64,000 bases of DNA from JBKDZP01 sp047971315 (GCA_047971315.1 JBKDZP010000003.1:121551-185550); one strand, 5' to 3'; counted from the stretch's first letter, positions 1 to 9,670 are shown. The notes: generated by a model not told the origin, from the letters alone. Translations and numbers: made by a program.

Positions 1-1888
1 TTTCATCTAATTCTTTAATATTTGGACATAATGCTCTATGTACTGTTATTCCATAACCTTTAGTAATATACCCAATTATTTTATCACCAGGAATTGGGTT
101 ACAACATGAGGCAATATTAACTTTTATATCTGCGATTCCTTCTACAATAATATCATTTTTAACAATTGGTATTATAACTTCTGTATTTTTAGCTTTTCTT
201 AAAATTATTTCTTCTTTTGTATCATTATCACCATTTATAAAATTAATAATACCAGCAGCTGGAGTTTTATTATTTCCGATATTAATATACATTTCTTCAG
301 TATTTCTAAATTTATATTCATCTAGTATCTTTTGAATATTTGTGTTTGAAAGGAATTCATTAAAAACAATTTTTCTTTTTCGAAGTTCTTTATTTAATAA
401 ATCTTCACCTTTTTTCAAGTATTCATCTTTATCAATCTTTTTAAAGAAACTTCTAATTTTATTTTTTGCTTGGGTAGTATGAGCCAAATTTATCCATTCA
501 CGGCTTGGTGTTGAATTTTTATTTGTATTAATTTTTATTATATCTTGATTATTTAATTCATAATCAAGTGGAACAATACTATTATTAACTATTGCACCAA
601 TCATTTTATCTCCAACACCGCTATGAACTTTATAAGCAAAGTCAATTGGTGTTGACCCAAGTGGCAACTCTACTACATCACCTTTTGGTGTAAATACATA
701 AATTGTATTTTTAAAAACATCTTCAGTTACTGATTTAACAAATTCTTCATCATTTATTTCTTCATTATTTAGTTCAATAATTGAACGAAAAAATTGTAAT
801 TTTTGTTCCATCGTATTTTGCATCATTGGTCTTCCACCATTTTCTTTATAAGACCAGTGTGAGGCAATTCCACTTTCAGCTATCTCATCCATTTTATATG
901 TTCTAATTTGTATTTCATAGAGATATCCGTCAATTCCAAAAACTGTTGTATGTAATGATTGATACATATTTGTTTTAGGCATTGCTATATAATCTTTGAA
1001 GCGTTTTGGGATGGGTCTATATTTTGAATGAATCATACCTAAAGCTTGATAACATTCTTGTTCTGTTTCAACATAAACTCTAAGTGCTAATAAGTCATAT
1101 ATATCACTCATTTTTCTACCTTTATCAAGTTTTTTATATATACTATATATACTTTTTGCTCTACCTTTTATTTCATGTTTTATATTAAATTTATTTAAAA
1201 TATCTGATACTGATTCTTGCATTTCTAATACAGATCTATCTCTTTCATTTTTTGTTTGATTTAATTGTTCAACTATTTGAAAATATACATCCGGTTTGGA
1301 ATATCTTAGTGATAAATCTTCTAATTCACTTTTAAATTTATTCATCCCTAAACGGTGAGCTATTGGAGTTAATATTTCTAATGTTTCAATAGCTTTTTCT
1401 TTTTGTTTTTTTTCTGTGTGGACCCATAAAGTTCTCATGTTATGTAATCTATCAGCTAACTTAATTATTATTACTCGAACATCTTCACATAAACCAACTA
1501 GTATTTTTTTATGAGTTGCTATAGTAGCGCTATTTATAGTGTCAAAATTTAATTTATTTAATTTAGTAACTCCATCAACTAATGCAGTAATTTCATGACC
1601 AAATATTTTTTCAAATTCTTGAACAGTTACATCACAGTCTTCTAAAATATCATGAAGTAAACCAGATGAAATTGTTGCAGCATCCGCAAATATGTCTGTT
1701 AAAATATAGGCAACATTTAAAGGGTGTTCTATATATTCCTCACCGGTCATTCTTTTTATACCAAAGTGTTTTTCTTCAGCAAATTTGTAAGCTTTTTCAA
1801 TTACTTCTAAATCTTGTTCATCATCTATATAAGTTTTTACTTTTTCCATTAATATTTCAAAAGTAATCCCAATATTTTTTTTTGTCAT
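1..1888 (-). CDS. rel: Bifunctional (p)ppGpp synthetase/hydrolase, C-terminus cut by window start
   Basis: Long RelA/SpoT family protein that makes and degrades the alarmone (p)ppGpp in the cytoplasm. About 629 residues are visible. The hydrolase HD domain has the signature HDILED with the HD pair at residues 79-80. A synthetase domain follows, with RAKSIYSIYKK and EIQIRT, then a TGS domain (VFTPKGDVVELP) and a Cys-Cys zinc-finger-like motif (ASCCNPIPGD) near residue 590. The C-terminal ACT/RRM part lies outside the window. Both catalytic halves look intact, so the long bifunctional Rel type is expected. The start ATG is preceded by AGAGGTGTG. It is the last visible gene of a leftward operon behind secDF and two unrecognised genes; in Bacillus recJ and apt sit between secDF and rel. 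Confidence 0.95.
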   Translation of the reverse strand, partial: MTKKNIGITFEILMEKVKTYIDDEQDLEVIEKAYKFAEEKHFGIKRMTGEEYIEHPLNVAYILTDIFADAATISSGLLHDILEDCDVTVQEFEKIFGHEITALVDGVTKLNKLNFDTINSATIATHKKILVGLCEDVRVIIIKLADRLHNMRTLWVHTEKKQKEKAIETLEILTPIAHRLGMNKFKSELEDLSLRYSKPDVYFQIVEQLNQTKNERDRSVLEMQESVSDILNKFNIKHEIKGRAKSIYSIYKKLDKGRKMSDIYDLLALRVYVETEQECYQALGMIHSKYRPIPKRFKDYIAMPKTNMYQSLHTTVFGIDGYLYEIQIRTYKMDEIAESGIASHWSYKENGGRPMMQNTMEQKLQFFRSIIELNNEEINDEEFVKSVTEDVFKNTIYVFTPKGDVVELPLGSTPIDFAYKVHSGVGDKMIGAIVNNSIVPLDYELNNQDIIKINTNKNSTPSREWINLAHTTQAKNKIRSFFKKIDKDEYLKKGEDLLNKELRKRKIVFNEFLSNTNIQKILDEYKFRNTEEMYINIGNNKTPAAGIINFINGDNDTKEEIILRKAKNTEVIIPIVKNDIIVEGIADIKVNIASCCNPIPGDKIIGYITKGYGITVHRALCPNIKELDE

Positions 1889-1902
1889 ATCACACCTCTT
1901 AC

Positions 1903-2976
1903 TTATCTTTGATATTCTACATCATTTACTGGTTCAAAAAATTCTATATTGCGTGTCTTAAAATCATAATCCTGATATTCTTCTGCTTTTATATAAAAGA
2001 CACTTCCCCAAGTTTCTACAAAAATTTTATTTTCGTCAATATCTACTAAATTCATTGCATGTCCAGCTCCTTTAGATGATACTGGAACCTTAATATTTGC
2101 ACTTGAAGTAATAAAAGTTTCACGACCAGGTTTAGATGATATTCCAATAGAAATACCGTCTGCTATATAATTATTAATCATTTGCATAAATTCATCATAA
2201 CTACAATTAGTTGGAATTTCTTTTGCATTAAGATTACAATTAATTTTCTTTTTCTTAAAGTAATAATTTAACCATAATTCAATGGAATCTACACCTAAAC
2301 CACTAAATTTTGATTCTGGAGTATCATATTTAACATCATATGTTTTATGATTATTTTTCATTAATTCATCAAATTGTTCTTTTGTAATATTATTAATTCC
2401 AAAAATTTCTTGTGCTATTTGTTCATATGTTCCATAAAAGGTTTCATTTTTAACTTTTTTACTTTTATATTTTAATTTATTATGTTCTATTCCATCAGCT
2501 AAATATCCGTAATCAAATATTTTTGTCATAGCTTTTAATTCATCATTTATGGTTTCATCTTTTGTAATTTCTTTTGCTGCTTCTAGTACAGTATCAAAAT
2601 ACAGTACTTCATATGAATGAATATTCATTTCAATTTGTTTATAGAGTGTTGCGAATATATCACACAATAAAATATTACAGTCTATTTTATTTTCACCTAC
2701 CAATAAAGAAAAACCAAATACATCAGTAAATATTTTGTCATCATAATTATCAATTTCATAATTAAATAATTGTTCTAATACTGAAGTAGTAACTGATGCA
2801 TAAGTACATCCTTTTTCACTTAATATTTTCAATTCTTCTTTGGTTAAATTATTTTCAATCATTCTTTCAATATATTTTGTTTGTCTAATTTTTGTTGTAT
2901 TTAAAAGAGCTGATTTTTTTATTGTATTATAAGGTGTATCTTGATCAACTCTTAAGATTTTTCTTTCTTGTTTCAT
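1903..2976 (-). CDS. Unrecognised protein with a papain-like Cys/His arrangement
   Basis: 357-residue soluble protein with no signal peptide or membrane segment; I do not recognise the family. What can be seen is a layout like papain-fold peptidases: a possible nucleophile Cys57 in KGCTYASV at the start of a helix, a His306 in GAGHAMNL, and ETWGSVFYI (residues 321-329) where papain-like enzymes carry an N/D-x-W-G segment. The spacing of about 250 residues fits such a fold, but Glu replaces the usual Asn. It lies 14 nt upstream of rel and 15 nt downstream of the 184-residue gene, so the three are probably co-transcribed. A cysteine peptidase, or an inactive relative, is an inference only. Confidence 0.55.
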   Translation of the reverse strand: MKQERKILRVDQDTPYNTIKKSALLNTTKIRQTKYIERMIENNLTKEELKILSEKGCTYASVTTSVLEQLFNYEIDNYDDKIFTDVFGFSLLVGENKIDCNILLCDIFATLYKQIEMNIHSYEVLYFDTVLEAAKEITKDETINDELKAMTKIFDYGYLADGIEHNKLKYKSKKVKNETFYGTYEQIAQEIFGINNITKEQFDELMKNNHKTYDVKYDTPESKFSGLGVDSIELWLNYYFKKKKINCNLNAKEIPTNCSYDEFMQMINNYIADGISIGISSKPGRETFITSSANIKVPVSSKGAGHAMNLVDIDENKIFVETWGSVFYIKAEEYQDYDFKTRNIEFFEPVNDVEYQR

Positions 2977-2991
2977 ATATTCGCACTTTCT

Positions 2992-3546
2992 CTAAGCTAC
3001 TTTTTTATATTGATATTCAACATAGCTAACATTTTCTATTATTTCTTTTTTTTCAATTTTTTTTATTTTTTGATATGCTTTATTTATTTGTTGCTCTTCA
3101 AATTCATTAAATGAATCATATTGTTTTATATAGTCAAATAATTGTTTATTTTCTATTATTTCTTGAGAAACTATATTTGAATTTCCACCACTTTTTTTAC
3201 ATTCATTTAATTTTCTTAAATATTTTTCTAACATTTTTTTCATTGTATGATTATATTCTACCACTGAACGAGCTAATGCTTCTTTTATTCTATTTTCATC
3301 TACAGTTTCATCCCAATTTTGAATATAAGGTATACTTTTTAAAAATTTGGTAACTTCATCATCAACTTTTAAATGAATTTTTGGTGTTTGACCAAATAAA
3401 TCTGTTTCATTTTCATTTACAAATATACTTCGTAATCTATTTGCTATTAAAACTTTATTATTTTTTTGAGCAAATAAATATCCTTTAATTATATCGGAAA
3501 TATCTACCCACAAATAATTAGAATCGTTTTTATCTATTTTAAGCAT
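2992..3546 (-). CDS. Hypothetical 184-residue protein in the secDF-rel operon
   Basis: Lysine- and glutamate-rich, mostly helical-looking cytoplasmic protein without signal or membrane segments; no family recognised. The C-terminal half (about residues 95-175) is rich in charged heptad-like runs and could be a coiled coil. It begins 10 nt downstream of secDF and ends 15 nt before the papain-like gene, so these two genes form a pair inserted between secDF and rel. A functional partnership with the downstream gene is suggested only by that position. Confidence 0.5.
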   Translation of the reverse strand: MLKIDKNDSNYLWVDISDIIKGYLFAQKNNKVLIANRLRSIFVNENETDLFGQTPKIHLKVDDEVTKFLKSIPYIQNWDETVDENRIKEALARSVVEYNHTMKKMLEKYLRKLNECKKSGGNSNIVSQEIIENKQLFDYIKQYDSFNEFEEQQINKAYQKIKKIEKKEIIENVSYVEYQYKKVA

Positions 3547-3556
3547 GAATGCCCCC

Positions 3557-5809
3557 TTAATCGTTAATCCCCTTTATTCTTTTTTCTTCTAATTCGTTTT
3601 CTTCATACCATTTTTTACGTTTAGGTTTACCTATTTGTTTTTCTTCTATTTTAAGCCATATTTGACTTGCAATAAAGATTGATGAGTATGAACCAGCTAT
3701 TAATCCAAATAATAGTGCAATATTGAAATTTAATATTTCATTTGATCCTAATATTATCAAAAATATTACTGGTATTAATGTAGCTGTTGTCGTAATTATA
3801 CTTCTAGCCAATGTTTTTCTTAAACTATAATTTACTGCATCTACTAATTGTTGTTTATCATAAATGTTATTTTTATATTCTTTTGTAATTGTTTCTTTAA
3901 TTCTATCAAATATTACAATTGTATCATTAATTGAGTACCCGATAATAGTTAAAATAGCAGCTATAAATATACTTGAAATTTCTATTTTAAATATACTAAA
4001 TAAAGCTATTATAATAAATGCATCATGAAGTAATGCGACTACACCACCTACTGCATAACTGAATTTGTATCTGATTGACATATAAATTATAATTCCGATA
4101 CTTGCAAGTACTAAAGATAAGATTGCATTTTTTATAAGTTCATTTCTAACTACATCAGAAATTACTCCAATATCAGTTGTTGCTTCATATTTTTCTTCAA
4201 AATATTGTTCTGTTGAAGCGATTTGTTCTTCTGTTAATTTATCACTTATTTTTAAATCAATAGTTTTACTATTAATGGTTTCAATTGTCGTAATATCATA
4301 ATTTAATTTTTCAACATCATTTTTAATATCGTTTAAAACTAATTCATTAGCACTTTTAATTGTAATAGAAGAACCACCTTTAAAGTCTACACCTAAATTA
4401 AGCCCACTAAAACTAATTGAAACTATTCCAAGAATTATTACAATAACACTTATACTAATAAATATTCTACTTGATTTAACAAATTCAAATTTTTCATAAA
4501 ATTTCTTTTTTCCTAGTTTATTTTTATTTATTCCTAAAAAGAATTTTAAGTGTTTATTAAACTTATTTGTATTTACAAATGCATTTAATAATAATCTTGT
4601 AATAATAACCATAGCAATTATTGTAACAATTATATTAATTATTAACATTGTTGCGAATCCTTTTACACTACTTTCGCCTAAAATAAATAAGATAATTCCC
4701 ACTAAAAGAGTTGTTACATTTGCATCAATAACTGTCATTAAAGAATTAGCATTACCTCTTCTATATGCTGTTTTAAAATCATGACCATCTTCTAATTCAT
4801 CTTTTATTTTAGAAAAGTTTATAATATTTGCATCTATTGCCATTCCAATACCTAGTACTGTTGCGGCAATTCCTGGAAGTGTTAGAACACCACCTACTAA
4901 CCAAAATAAGCCAAATGTTAAGAATGTATAAATTACAATTCCAACTGATGCGACAAATCCTGCAAATCTATATAAATATATCATAAGTGCTATTATAACT
5001 AAAATTGCTATAGCACCAGCTGTTACTGTTTTTTCTAATGAATCACTACCAAAACTTGCAGCAACTGTTTTTGATGATACTTCAGTTAATTTTGTTGGTA
5101 AACTACCAGAATTAATTAAATCAACTAATTCACTAACCTCATCACTTGAAAAATCACCTTGAATAATTACATCACTTGCAAATCCTTGTGATACTGTTGC
5201 TGATGATAAACATGTAGAGCCACTTGTACCACATAAATTTCCATCACTTGTAGTTGAAAAACCATTTTCTTCATTAAAATCTAACCAAATTACAATACGG
5301 TTATCATCAGATTCACTGATCTGTTTTGTAATTTTATAAAATTGGTCTTTATCAGCAACACTTAAAGAAACTGCTGGATTCCCACTAGAGTCTTGACTTA
5401 CTTTAGCTCCACCACTTTTAAGTACATCACTGTTCATAAGCAAGTTATCGTCTGTATCTCTAAAAGTTAAACTTGCAGCAGCACTTAATAAACTTTTAGC
5501 TTCTTCTGAACTAGTAACACCAGCAAGTTGAACACGCACTTTTGTTCCTTCTATTGTAATAACAGGTTCTGATACTCCTAGAATATCAATTCTTTTTATA
5601 AGTGTCTTATAAGTACTTGTTACCATATCGTTTGTAACATCACTTCCATCAATGCTTTCTACTTGATATAATACTTCAAATCCTCCTTGAAGATCTAAAC
5701 CAAATTTTAAGTTATTTGCTAAAATTGGTGTTAGTATAGTTACAATTGTTAAGATTACTATAACTATAATACTAGGTTTAATAATTTTGTTATTTTTTAT
5801 TTTTTTCAT
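3557..5809 (-). CDS. secDF: Protein translocase subunit SecDF (fused)
   Basis: Fused SecD-SecF membrane protein that uses the proton gradient to help pull preproteins out of the SecYEG channel. The 750 residues fit the Bacillus-type fusion. SecD motifs seen: TM1 at about 12-32, FGLDLQGG at 36-43, a large extracellular domain up to about residue 255, then GIGMAIDANIINF in the SecD membrane bundle. SecF motifs seen: LGVDFKGGSS in the second half and GYSINDTIVIFDRIKE near the C-terminus. It starts 10 nt after comN, the same neighbour as in Bacillus. The coding frame is unbroken. Confidence 0.97.
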   Translation of the reverse strand: MKKIKNNKIIKPSIIVIVILTIVTILTPILANNLKFGLDLQGGFEVLYQVESIDGSDVTNDMVTSTYKTLIKRIDILGVSEPVITIEGTKVRVQLAGVTSSEEAKSLLSAAASLTFRDTDDNLLMNSDVLKSGGAKVSQDSSGNPAVSLSVADKDQFYKITKQISESDDNRIVIWLDFNEENGFSTTSDGNLCGTSGSTCLSSATVSQGFASDVIIQGDFSSDEVSELVDLINSGSLPTKLTEVSSKTVAASFGSDSLEKTVTAGAIAILVIIALMIYLYRFAGFVASVGIVIYTFLTFGLFWLVGGVLTLPGIAATVLGIGMAIDANIINFSKIKDELEDGHDFKTAYRRGNANSLMTVIDANVTTLLVGIILFILGESSVKGFATMLIINIIVTIIAMVIITRLLLNAFVNTNKFNKHLKFFLGINKNKLGKKKFYEKFEFVKSSRIFISISVIVIILGIVSISFSGLNLGVDFKGGSSITIKSANELVLNDIKNDVEKLNYDITTIETINSKTIDLKISDKLTEEQIASTEQYFEEKYEATTDIGVISDVVRNELIKNAILSLVLASIGIIIYMSIRYKFSYAVGGVVALLHDAFIIIALFSIFKIEISSIFIAAILTIIGYSINDTIVIFDRIKETITKEYKNNIYDKQQLVDAVNYSLRKTLARSIITTTATLIPVIFLIILGSNEILNFNIALLFGLIAGSYSSIFIASQIWLKIEEKQIGKPKRKKWYEENELEEKRIKGIND

Positions 5810-5819
5810 AATTCACTCC

Positions 5820-6089
5820 TTAATCAAAGTATACATTTCTAGTTTGTCTACTTAGTTTATTTCTTAAATATGCGTCGATTAGAAAATTGTCCGCATTTAA
5901 TATATTATCAGTCATTTCATATAAAGACAAGTTTTTTGAGTTTTTCCACTTATTTTCTTTAAGATAGTTCCATATATCTTCTTCTTTAACATATTCAAAA
6001 CTATTTCTTTTCATTTCTTGTTTTTTTGTAATTAGTGCTGGTTTTACTCTAATGTATAGTTCTTCTACAGAATTAAATGTTATATCCAT
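5820..6089 (-). CDS. comN: ComN-like post-transcriptional regulator
   Basis: Small 89-residue cytoplasmic protein resembling Bacillus ComN (YrzD). Family-like features are VEELYIRVKPALITKKQEM near the N-terminus, then an EEDIWNYLKENKWK helix and a MTDNILNAD segment. ComN in Bacillus affects comE mRNA localisation; whether that role holds here is unknown because no com operon is visible. Its place between spoVB and secDF is the same as in Bacillus, which supports the assignment more than the weak sequence signal does. It is probably first in the leftward secDF operon. Confidence 0.75.
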   Translation of the reverse strand: MDITFNSVEELYIRVKPALITKKQEMKRNSFEYVKEEDIWNYLKENKWKNSKNLSLYEMTDNILNADNFLIDAYLRNKLSRQTRNVYFD

Positions 6090-6104
6090 AAATAACCTCC
6101 AAAT

Positions 6105-6160
6105 ATTTGACTAAATAATCACATATATATTATATAGGAAAATTTAATATTTTCAAAGGA
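6105..6160 (+). promoter_or_regulatory. Promoter and RBS region of spoVB
   Basis: In the short divergent gap between comN and spoVB, TTGACT is followed about 17 nt later by a TTATAT/TATAGG stretch, a plausible sigma-A promoter reading right. AAAGGAGA sits just before the spoVB ATG. The leftward promoter for comN-secDF must share this 77-bp gap, but no convincing boxes were seen. Confidence 0.5.
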
Positions 6161-6166
6161 GAATTT

Positions 6167-7468
6167 ATGAAAAAAAGTAAATTTATTAAATCTACTATTA
6201 TTTTACTAATTGGTGGATTTATTACTAAAATTCTAGGAATGATAATAAAGATAGTTACAACTAGATATTTAGGTACTGAAGGTATTGGTATTTATAGTCT
6301 CATTATGCCAACTTTTATGATTTTAATTACTCTTTCACAATTTGGTTTTCCAATAGCAATTAGCAAGTTAGTTTCTGAAGATAAAAGTAATAATAAAAAT
6401 CTAGTATTTGGTATTATTCCAGTTTCAATGTTGATGAATGTCATTATTATTATATTTTTAATTTTAAGTAGTAATTTTATATCAACTAATTTATTGAATG
6501 AAAAAAGAACATATTATGCTCTATTATCTATGGGATTTGTTTTACCTTTTATTAGTATATCATCAATTATTAGAGGATATTTTTTCGGAAAAGAGAAAAT
6601 GATTCCACATGTTTTATCTAATACAATTGAAGATATTACAAGATTAATTTTAATAATTTTATTTTTACCATTATTTTTAAAAAATGGAATTGAGTTTGGT
6701 GTTGCTTTTTTAATTTTAATTAATATAATTAGTGAACTTATTTCTATTCTAATATTCTTTTTCTTTATCCCAAAAAATTTTAAATTTAAAAAAAGTTATT
6801 TTAAGCTTAAAGGAAATAAAGTAAAAGAAGTAATGAATGTAAGTTTACCAATTACTAGTAGTAGAATTATAGGTAATATTGGATATTTTTTTGAACCTAT
6901 AATCATGACATTTTGTTTACTAAACATTGGTTATTCTAACGAATTTATTATTACTGAATATGGAATATTAAACGGATATATTATGCCTTTATTACTTCTA
7001 CCATCTTTTTTTACAATGGCTATTTCACAAGCTTTAATACCAACTGTTAGTAATAATTACAGTCGAGGTAATTTTAATTATACTAAGAATAAAATTAAAC
7101 AAGCAGTTATTATTTCATTATGTATTGGAATACCTATTACTTTATTTATTGAATTTTTTCCAAGTGTTTTATTAAAACTTTTATACAATACTACTGAAGG
7201 TATTTGTTATTTAAAATTTTTAGCTCCAATTTGTTTGTTATTATATATTCAATCACCTTTATCTTCTTCATTACAAGCAATGGGAAAAGGTAAAGAATCA
7301 ATGTTAGGAACTTTATATGGAACAATAATAAGAACTGTATTTTTATTTGTTTTGTCTATGTTTAAAATAGGTTTATGGGGACTTGTAATTGCAACTTCTA
7401 TTAATGTAATTTTTGTTACAATGTATCAATTAAAACATATTATTAAATTATTTAAAAAATGTAGTTAA
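6167..7468 (+). CDS. spoVB: SpoVB/MurJ-like MOP-superfamily flippase
   Basis: 433-residue polytopic membrane protein with 12 or more hydrophobic segments and the N-terminal signature ITKILGMIIKIVTTRYLGTEG of the oligosaccharidyl-lipid flippase group (SpoVB, MurJ, RfbX). Members move lipid-linked wall or capsule precursors across the membrane. The neighbouring comN-secDF pair matches the spoVB position in Bacillus, so the SpoVB name is favoured; MurJ-like lipid II flipping is an alternative. The length is slightly short of SpoVB (about 518) and the C-terminus looks like the end of a 12-helix version. A hairpin terminator follows directly. Confidence 0.88.
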   Translation: MKKSKFIKSTIILLIGGFITKILGMIIKIVTTRYLGTEGIGIYSLIMPTFMILITLSQFGFPIAISKLVSEDKSNNKNLVFGIIPVSMLMNVIIIIFLILSSNFISTNLLNEKRTYYALLSMGFVLPFISISSIIRGYFFGKEKMIPHVLSNTIEDITRLILIILFLPLFLKNGIEFGVAFLILINIISELISILIFFFFIPKNFKFKKSYFKLKGNKVKEVMNVSLPITSSRIIGNIGYFFEPIIMTFCLLNIGYSNEFIITEYGILNGYIMPLLLLPSFFTMAISQALIPTVSNNYSRGNFNYTKNKIKQAVIISLCIGIPITLFIEFFPSVLLKLLYNTTEGICYLKFLAPICLLLYIQSPLSSSLQAMGKGKESMLGTLYGTIIRTVFLFVLSMFKIGLWGLVIATSINVIFVTMYQLKHIIKLFKKCS

Positions 7469-7496
7469 AAAACTAACAATTTTATTGTTAGTTTTG
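7467..7496 (+). terminator. Rho-independent terminator after spoVB
   Basis: AAAACTAACAA, a short TTTTA loop, and TTGTTAGTTTT form a perfect stem right after the spoVB stop, followed by a T-rich run. Confidence 0.8.
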
Positions 7497-7565
7497 GTTT
7501 TATAATAAATAGTGTTGATAAGGTTGATGTTGATATTTTATTATTTGATCAGAATGAAATATAAG

Positions 7566-7640
7566 TCATTCTAGAGTTCTATTGTCAAATCTTTTCTTCA
7601 ATATATCATTTATTTGTTCAAGGTTATGTGTTGCAGCCAT
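7566..7640 (-). other. Possible 24-residue ORF downstream of the prepilin-like gene
   Basis: An ATG seven nt past the stop of the prepilin-like gene opens a 24-codon frame (reads MAATHNLEQINDILKKRFDN then RTLE) ending in TGA. It looks helical and coding-like but has no obvious RBS. It could be the remnant of a longer gene that once followed the cassette, or chance. Confidence 0.3.
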
Positions 7641-7646
7641 CAAATT

Positions 7647-9284
7647 TTAGTCTACGGCCAACACAAGGCGAGAGCCAAGGTTAGAAACCCCTCCTGAGCT
7701 CCTACTGAAGTAAAACAGACCAGCAAGTACGCCAACGCTATTATTGCCGCTTCGAAAGAACCATGGGTTCGAAGCATCCACGAAATAAGAATGGTCAGCG
7801 TACCATCCACTGTGATATCTATAACTATTATCGCCATCTTTATAACTATAAAATGGTCCCATTTCTCCTGTTGCATCACCTAGTAATCTATTGTTATATG
7901 ATATTGCTGTTGAACTTGCATTATATATATCTAAGTACTTTGTATAATTTGTATTTGCTATGGTTGTAGTATCAAATCCACTACTTCCTAATTGACCACT
8001 CATATATGATGCCATATATTCATGTGCACCACCTGACATATCATATATTCCTGATATATTACCAGTTGTACTAGCTAAATATCCTGTAGTTGTATTATAG
8101 GCATGCGTTATATCTGATGATGTTCCAGATGTTCCTGGATATTTACTTTGATCTGTACCTTCTACAGCACTATATCCTGTTATATATGCGCTATTATTAT
8201 TTATATTTACTTCTTTATTTATTCCATATACTGAATGTGATAGATATGATACTGCTCCCCATTCAGTATTTTTCATCATATGTGAACCATTGTCATTATC
8301 ATAATTATATGCCGACATAAACATATTATACACAGTATTATTTCTCCATGAATATACATTTGGTTTAACTATTATTTTACTTGAATCTATGGTATTTACT
8401 TGAGCTGTAGCAGTAGTTGTTGCTCCAGCATATCCTGTTTCATACTTACCTACCCATATACCATTAGTATCTAAAGTAGTGAACGCAGTATGTGTTAAAT
8501 ACTCTCCTACTAATGTACCATTTGAAACAGTAGTATCTTTACTTTCAAATACTATTTCTATTGTTTGTGCATTTGATGTTGAATTTTTACCTGATATATA
8601 TCCAGAGTACTCTCCTGTATTAAATAACTTATATTTATATCTTGGTACCCATACAAAGTATGATTCTATATCATTTTCTATTATTGTATCTCCAACTACA
8701 TATGTTGTAGATGGTGAATCTATTAATATTACAGCATTTGCCCATACTTTACTTGTATAGTTATACCATTCTGTATTAGTATCTGCATATGTTACATCAC
8801 CGTTATCTGCTATTGTTACTGGTATCATTTTTGTACCTAATACAGGGTCTGCCCCATTTAGTATACTATTTACATATGTCATATCATCACAATTTGTTTC
8901 TACTACTTCTGCCTTTTTACCATCATAACTAATTTTATAATTATTAATACATAATGTAGCACTACTAACTGCTCCAGTCGAATATATTGTTACATAACCT
9001 TTTATTGGTCCATCTCCTTTAAATGATACTGTATCATTTAATTCAGTTACATTGTAATTACCAACTAATAATTCATTATTACTATCTAACTGTGAAACCA
9101 TTGCATACTTTTCTATTGCATCTACATATCCTAGTGCACTTGATTCTGCTGCACCTTTTTTAGCAGTGTCGATTACACCTAAAATCATTGGGGTTGAAAT
9201 TAAAGCTATTACTGCAAGTATTACTATAACAGCTAATAACTCTATTAATGTAAAACCTTGTTGTTTAAAATTTGAATACTTCAT
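7647..9284 (-). CDS. Type IV prepilin-like surface protein with C-terminal FGE/C-lectin-like domain
   Basis: 545-residue exported protein. The N-terminus carries a class III prepilin signal: KQQG then FTLIELLAVIVILAVIALI, with cleavage expected after Gly10 and methylation of Phe11. A pilin head follows, then a linker with an extracellular look (SYFVWVPRYKYKLFNTGEY) and a C-terminal formylglycine-enzyme/C-type-lectin-like domain (MSGGAHEYMASYMSG, WFFRSGNNSVG, AGLFYFS, SRLVLAVD). The last about 150 nt are much richer in GC than the rest, and many codons there end in C or G. Such domains are typical ligand-binding heads and targets of diversity-generating retroelements; no reverse transcriptase lies in this window. 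No pilus assembly genes are nearby, so assembly into a pilus is not shown. Confidence 0.85.
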   Translation of the reverse strand: MKYSNFKQQGFTLIELLAVIVILAVIALISTPMILGVIDTAKKGAAESSALGYVDAIEKYAMVSQLDSNNELLVGNYNVTELNDTVSFKGDGPIKGYVTIYSTGAVSSATLCINNYKISYDGKKAEVVETNCDDMTYVNSILNGADPVLGTKMIPVTIADNGDVTYADTNTEWYNYTSKVWANAVILIDSPSTTYVVGDTIIENDIESYFVWVPRYKYKLFNTGEYSGYISGKNSTSNAQTIEIVFESKDTTVSNGTLVGEYLTHTAFTTLDTNGIWVGKYETGYAGATTTATAQVNTIDSSKIIVKPNVYSWRNNTVYNMFMSAYNYDNDNGSHMMKNTEWGAVSYLSHSVYGINKEVNINNNSAYITGYSAVEGTDQSKYPGTSGTSSDITHAYNTTTGYLASTTGNISGIYDMSGGAHEYMASYMSGQLGSSGFDTTTIANTNYTKYLDIYNASSTAISYNNRLLGDATGEMGPFYSYKDGDNSYRYHSGWYADHSYFVDASNPWFFRSGNNSVGVLAGLFYFSRSSGGVSNLGSRLVLAVD

Positions 9285-9307
9285 TTTACTACTCCTATCT
9301 TTATAAG

Positions 9308-9336
9308 ATTATAATCTATTTTCATCAATATTTCAA
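9308..9336 (-). promoter_or_regulatory. Promoter of the prepilin-like gene
   Basis: TTGAAA (9331-9336) and TATAAT (9308-9313), both read on the minus strand, are separated by exactly 17 nt. They lie 24 nt upstream of the ATG, with AGGAG as RBS. Confidence 0.75.
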
Positions 9337-9640
9337 TATCATTTCTTCAATTATTAGTGTTTTTGTAATTTTACTCATTCAATTCTACTTTATATTAAAA
9401 ATACTATTTATATTATTGCTTCTATTTAATAAAATATACTTACTATTTATTTTTAATAGACTATCATTTCCTATGAAAAATATTATTATTTTAGTTAAAA
9501 ATGATTTAGATAAAACAAGAAGAAAATTATGCTATTAATCCAATTAAACAAATAAAGCTTACTTCCTGTTGTTATAGAAAATATACCCATTTAAAAATGA
9601 GAATAATGTTAATAAAGGGATTATTGAATCCTATAAAATT
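9337..9640. other. Intergenic stretch without a convincing gene
   Basis: Very AT-rich DNA. A hydrophobic rightward frame exists here but begins inside the prepilin-like gene, has no RBS and has the composition of random AT-rich sequence. I see nothing else supportable. Confidence 0.5.
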
Positions 9641-9644
9641 ATAG

Positions 9645-9670
9645 AAAAAAAAGAGTTCAATATGAACTTC
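9645..9670 (-). terminator. Terminator downstream of der
   Basis: On the minus strand GAAGTTCA, TAT and TGAACTC pair and are followed by eight T. It lies about 65 nt past the der stop. Confidence 0.7.

Noticed and set aside
9272..9538. Hydrophobic 88-codon rightward ORF
   Set aside because: Starts inside the prepilin-like gene, no RBS, composition of AT-rich noise.
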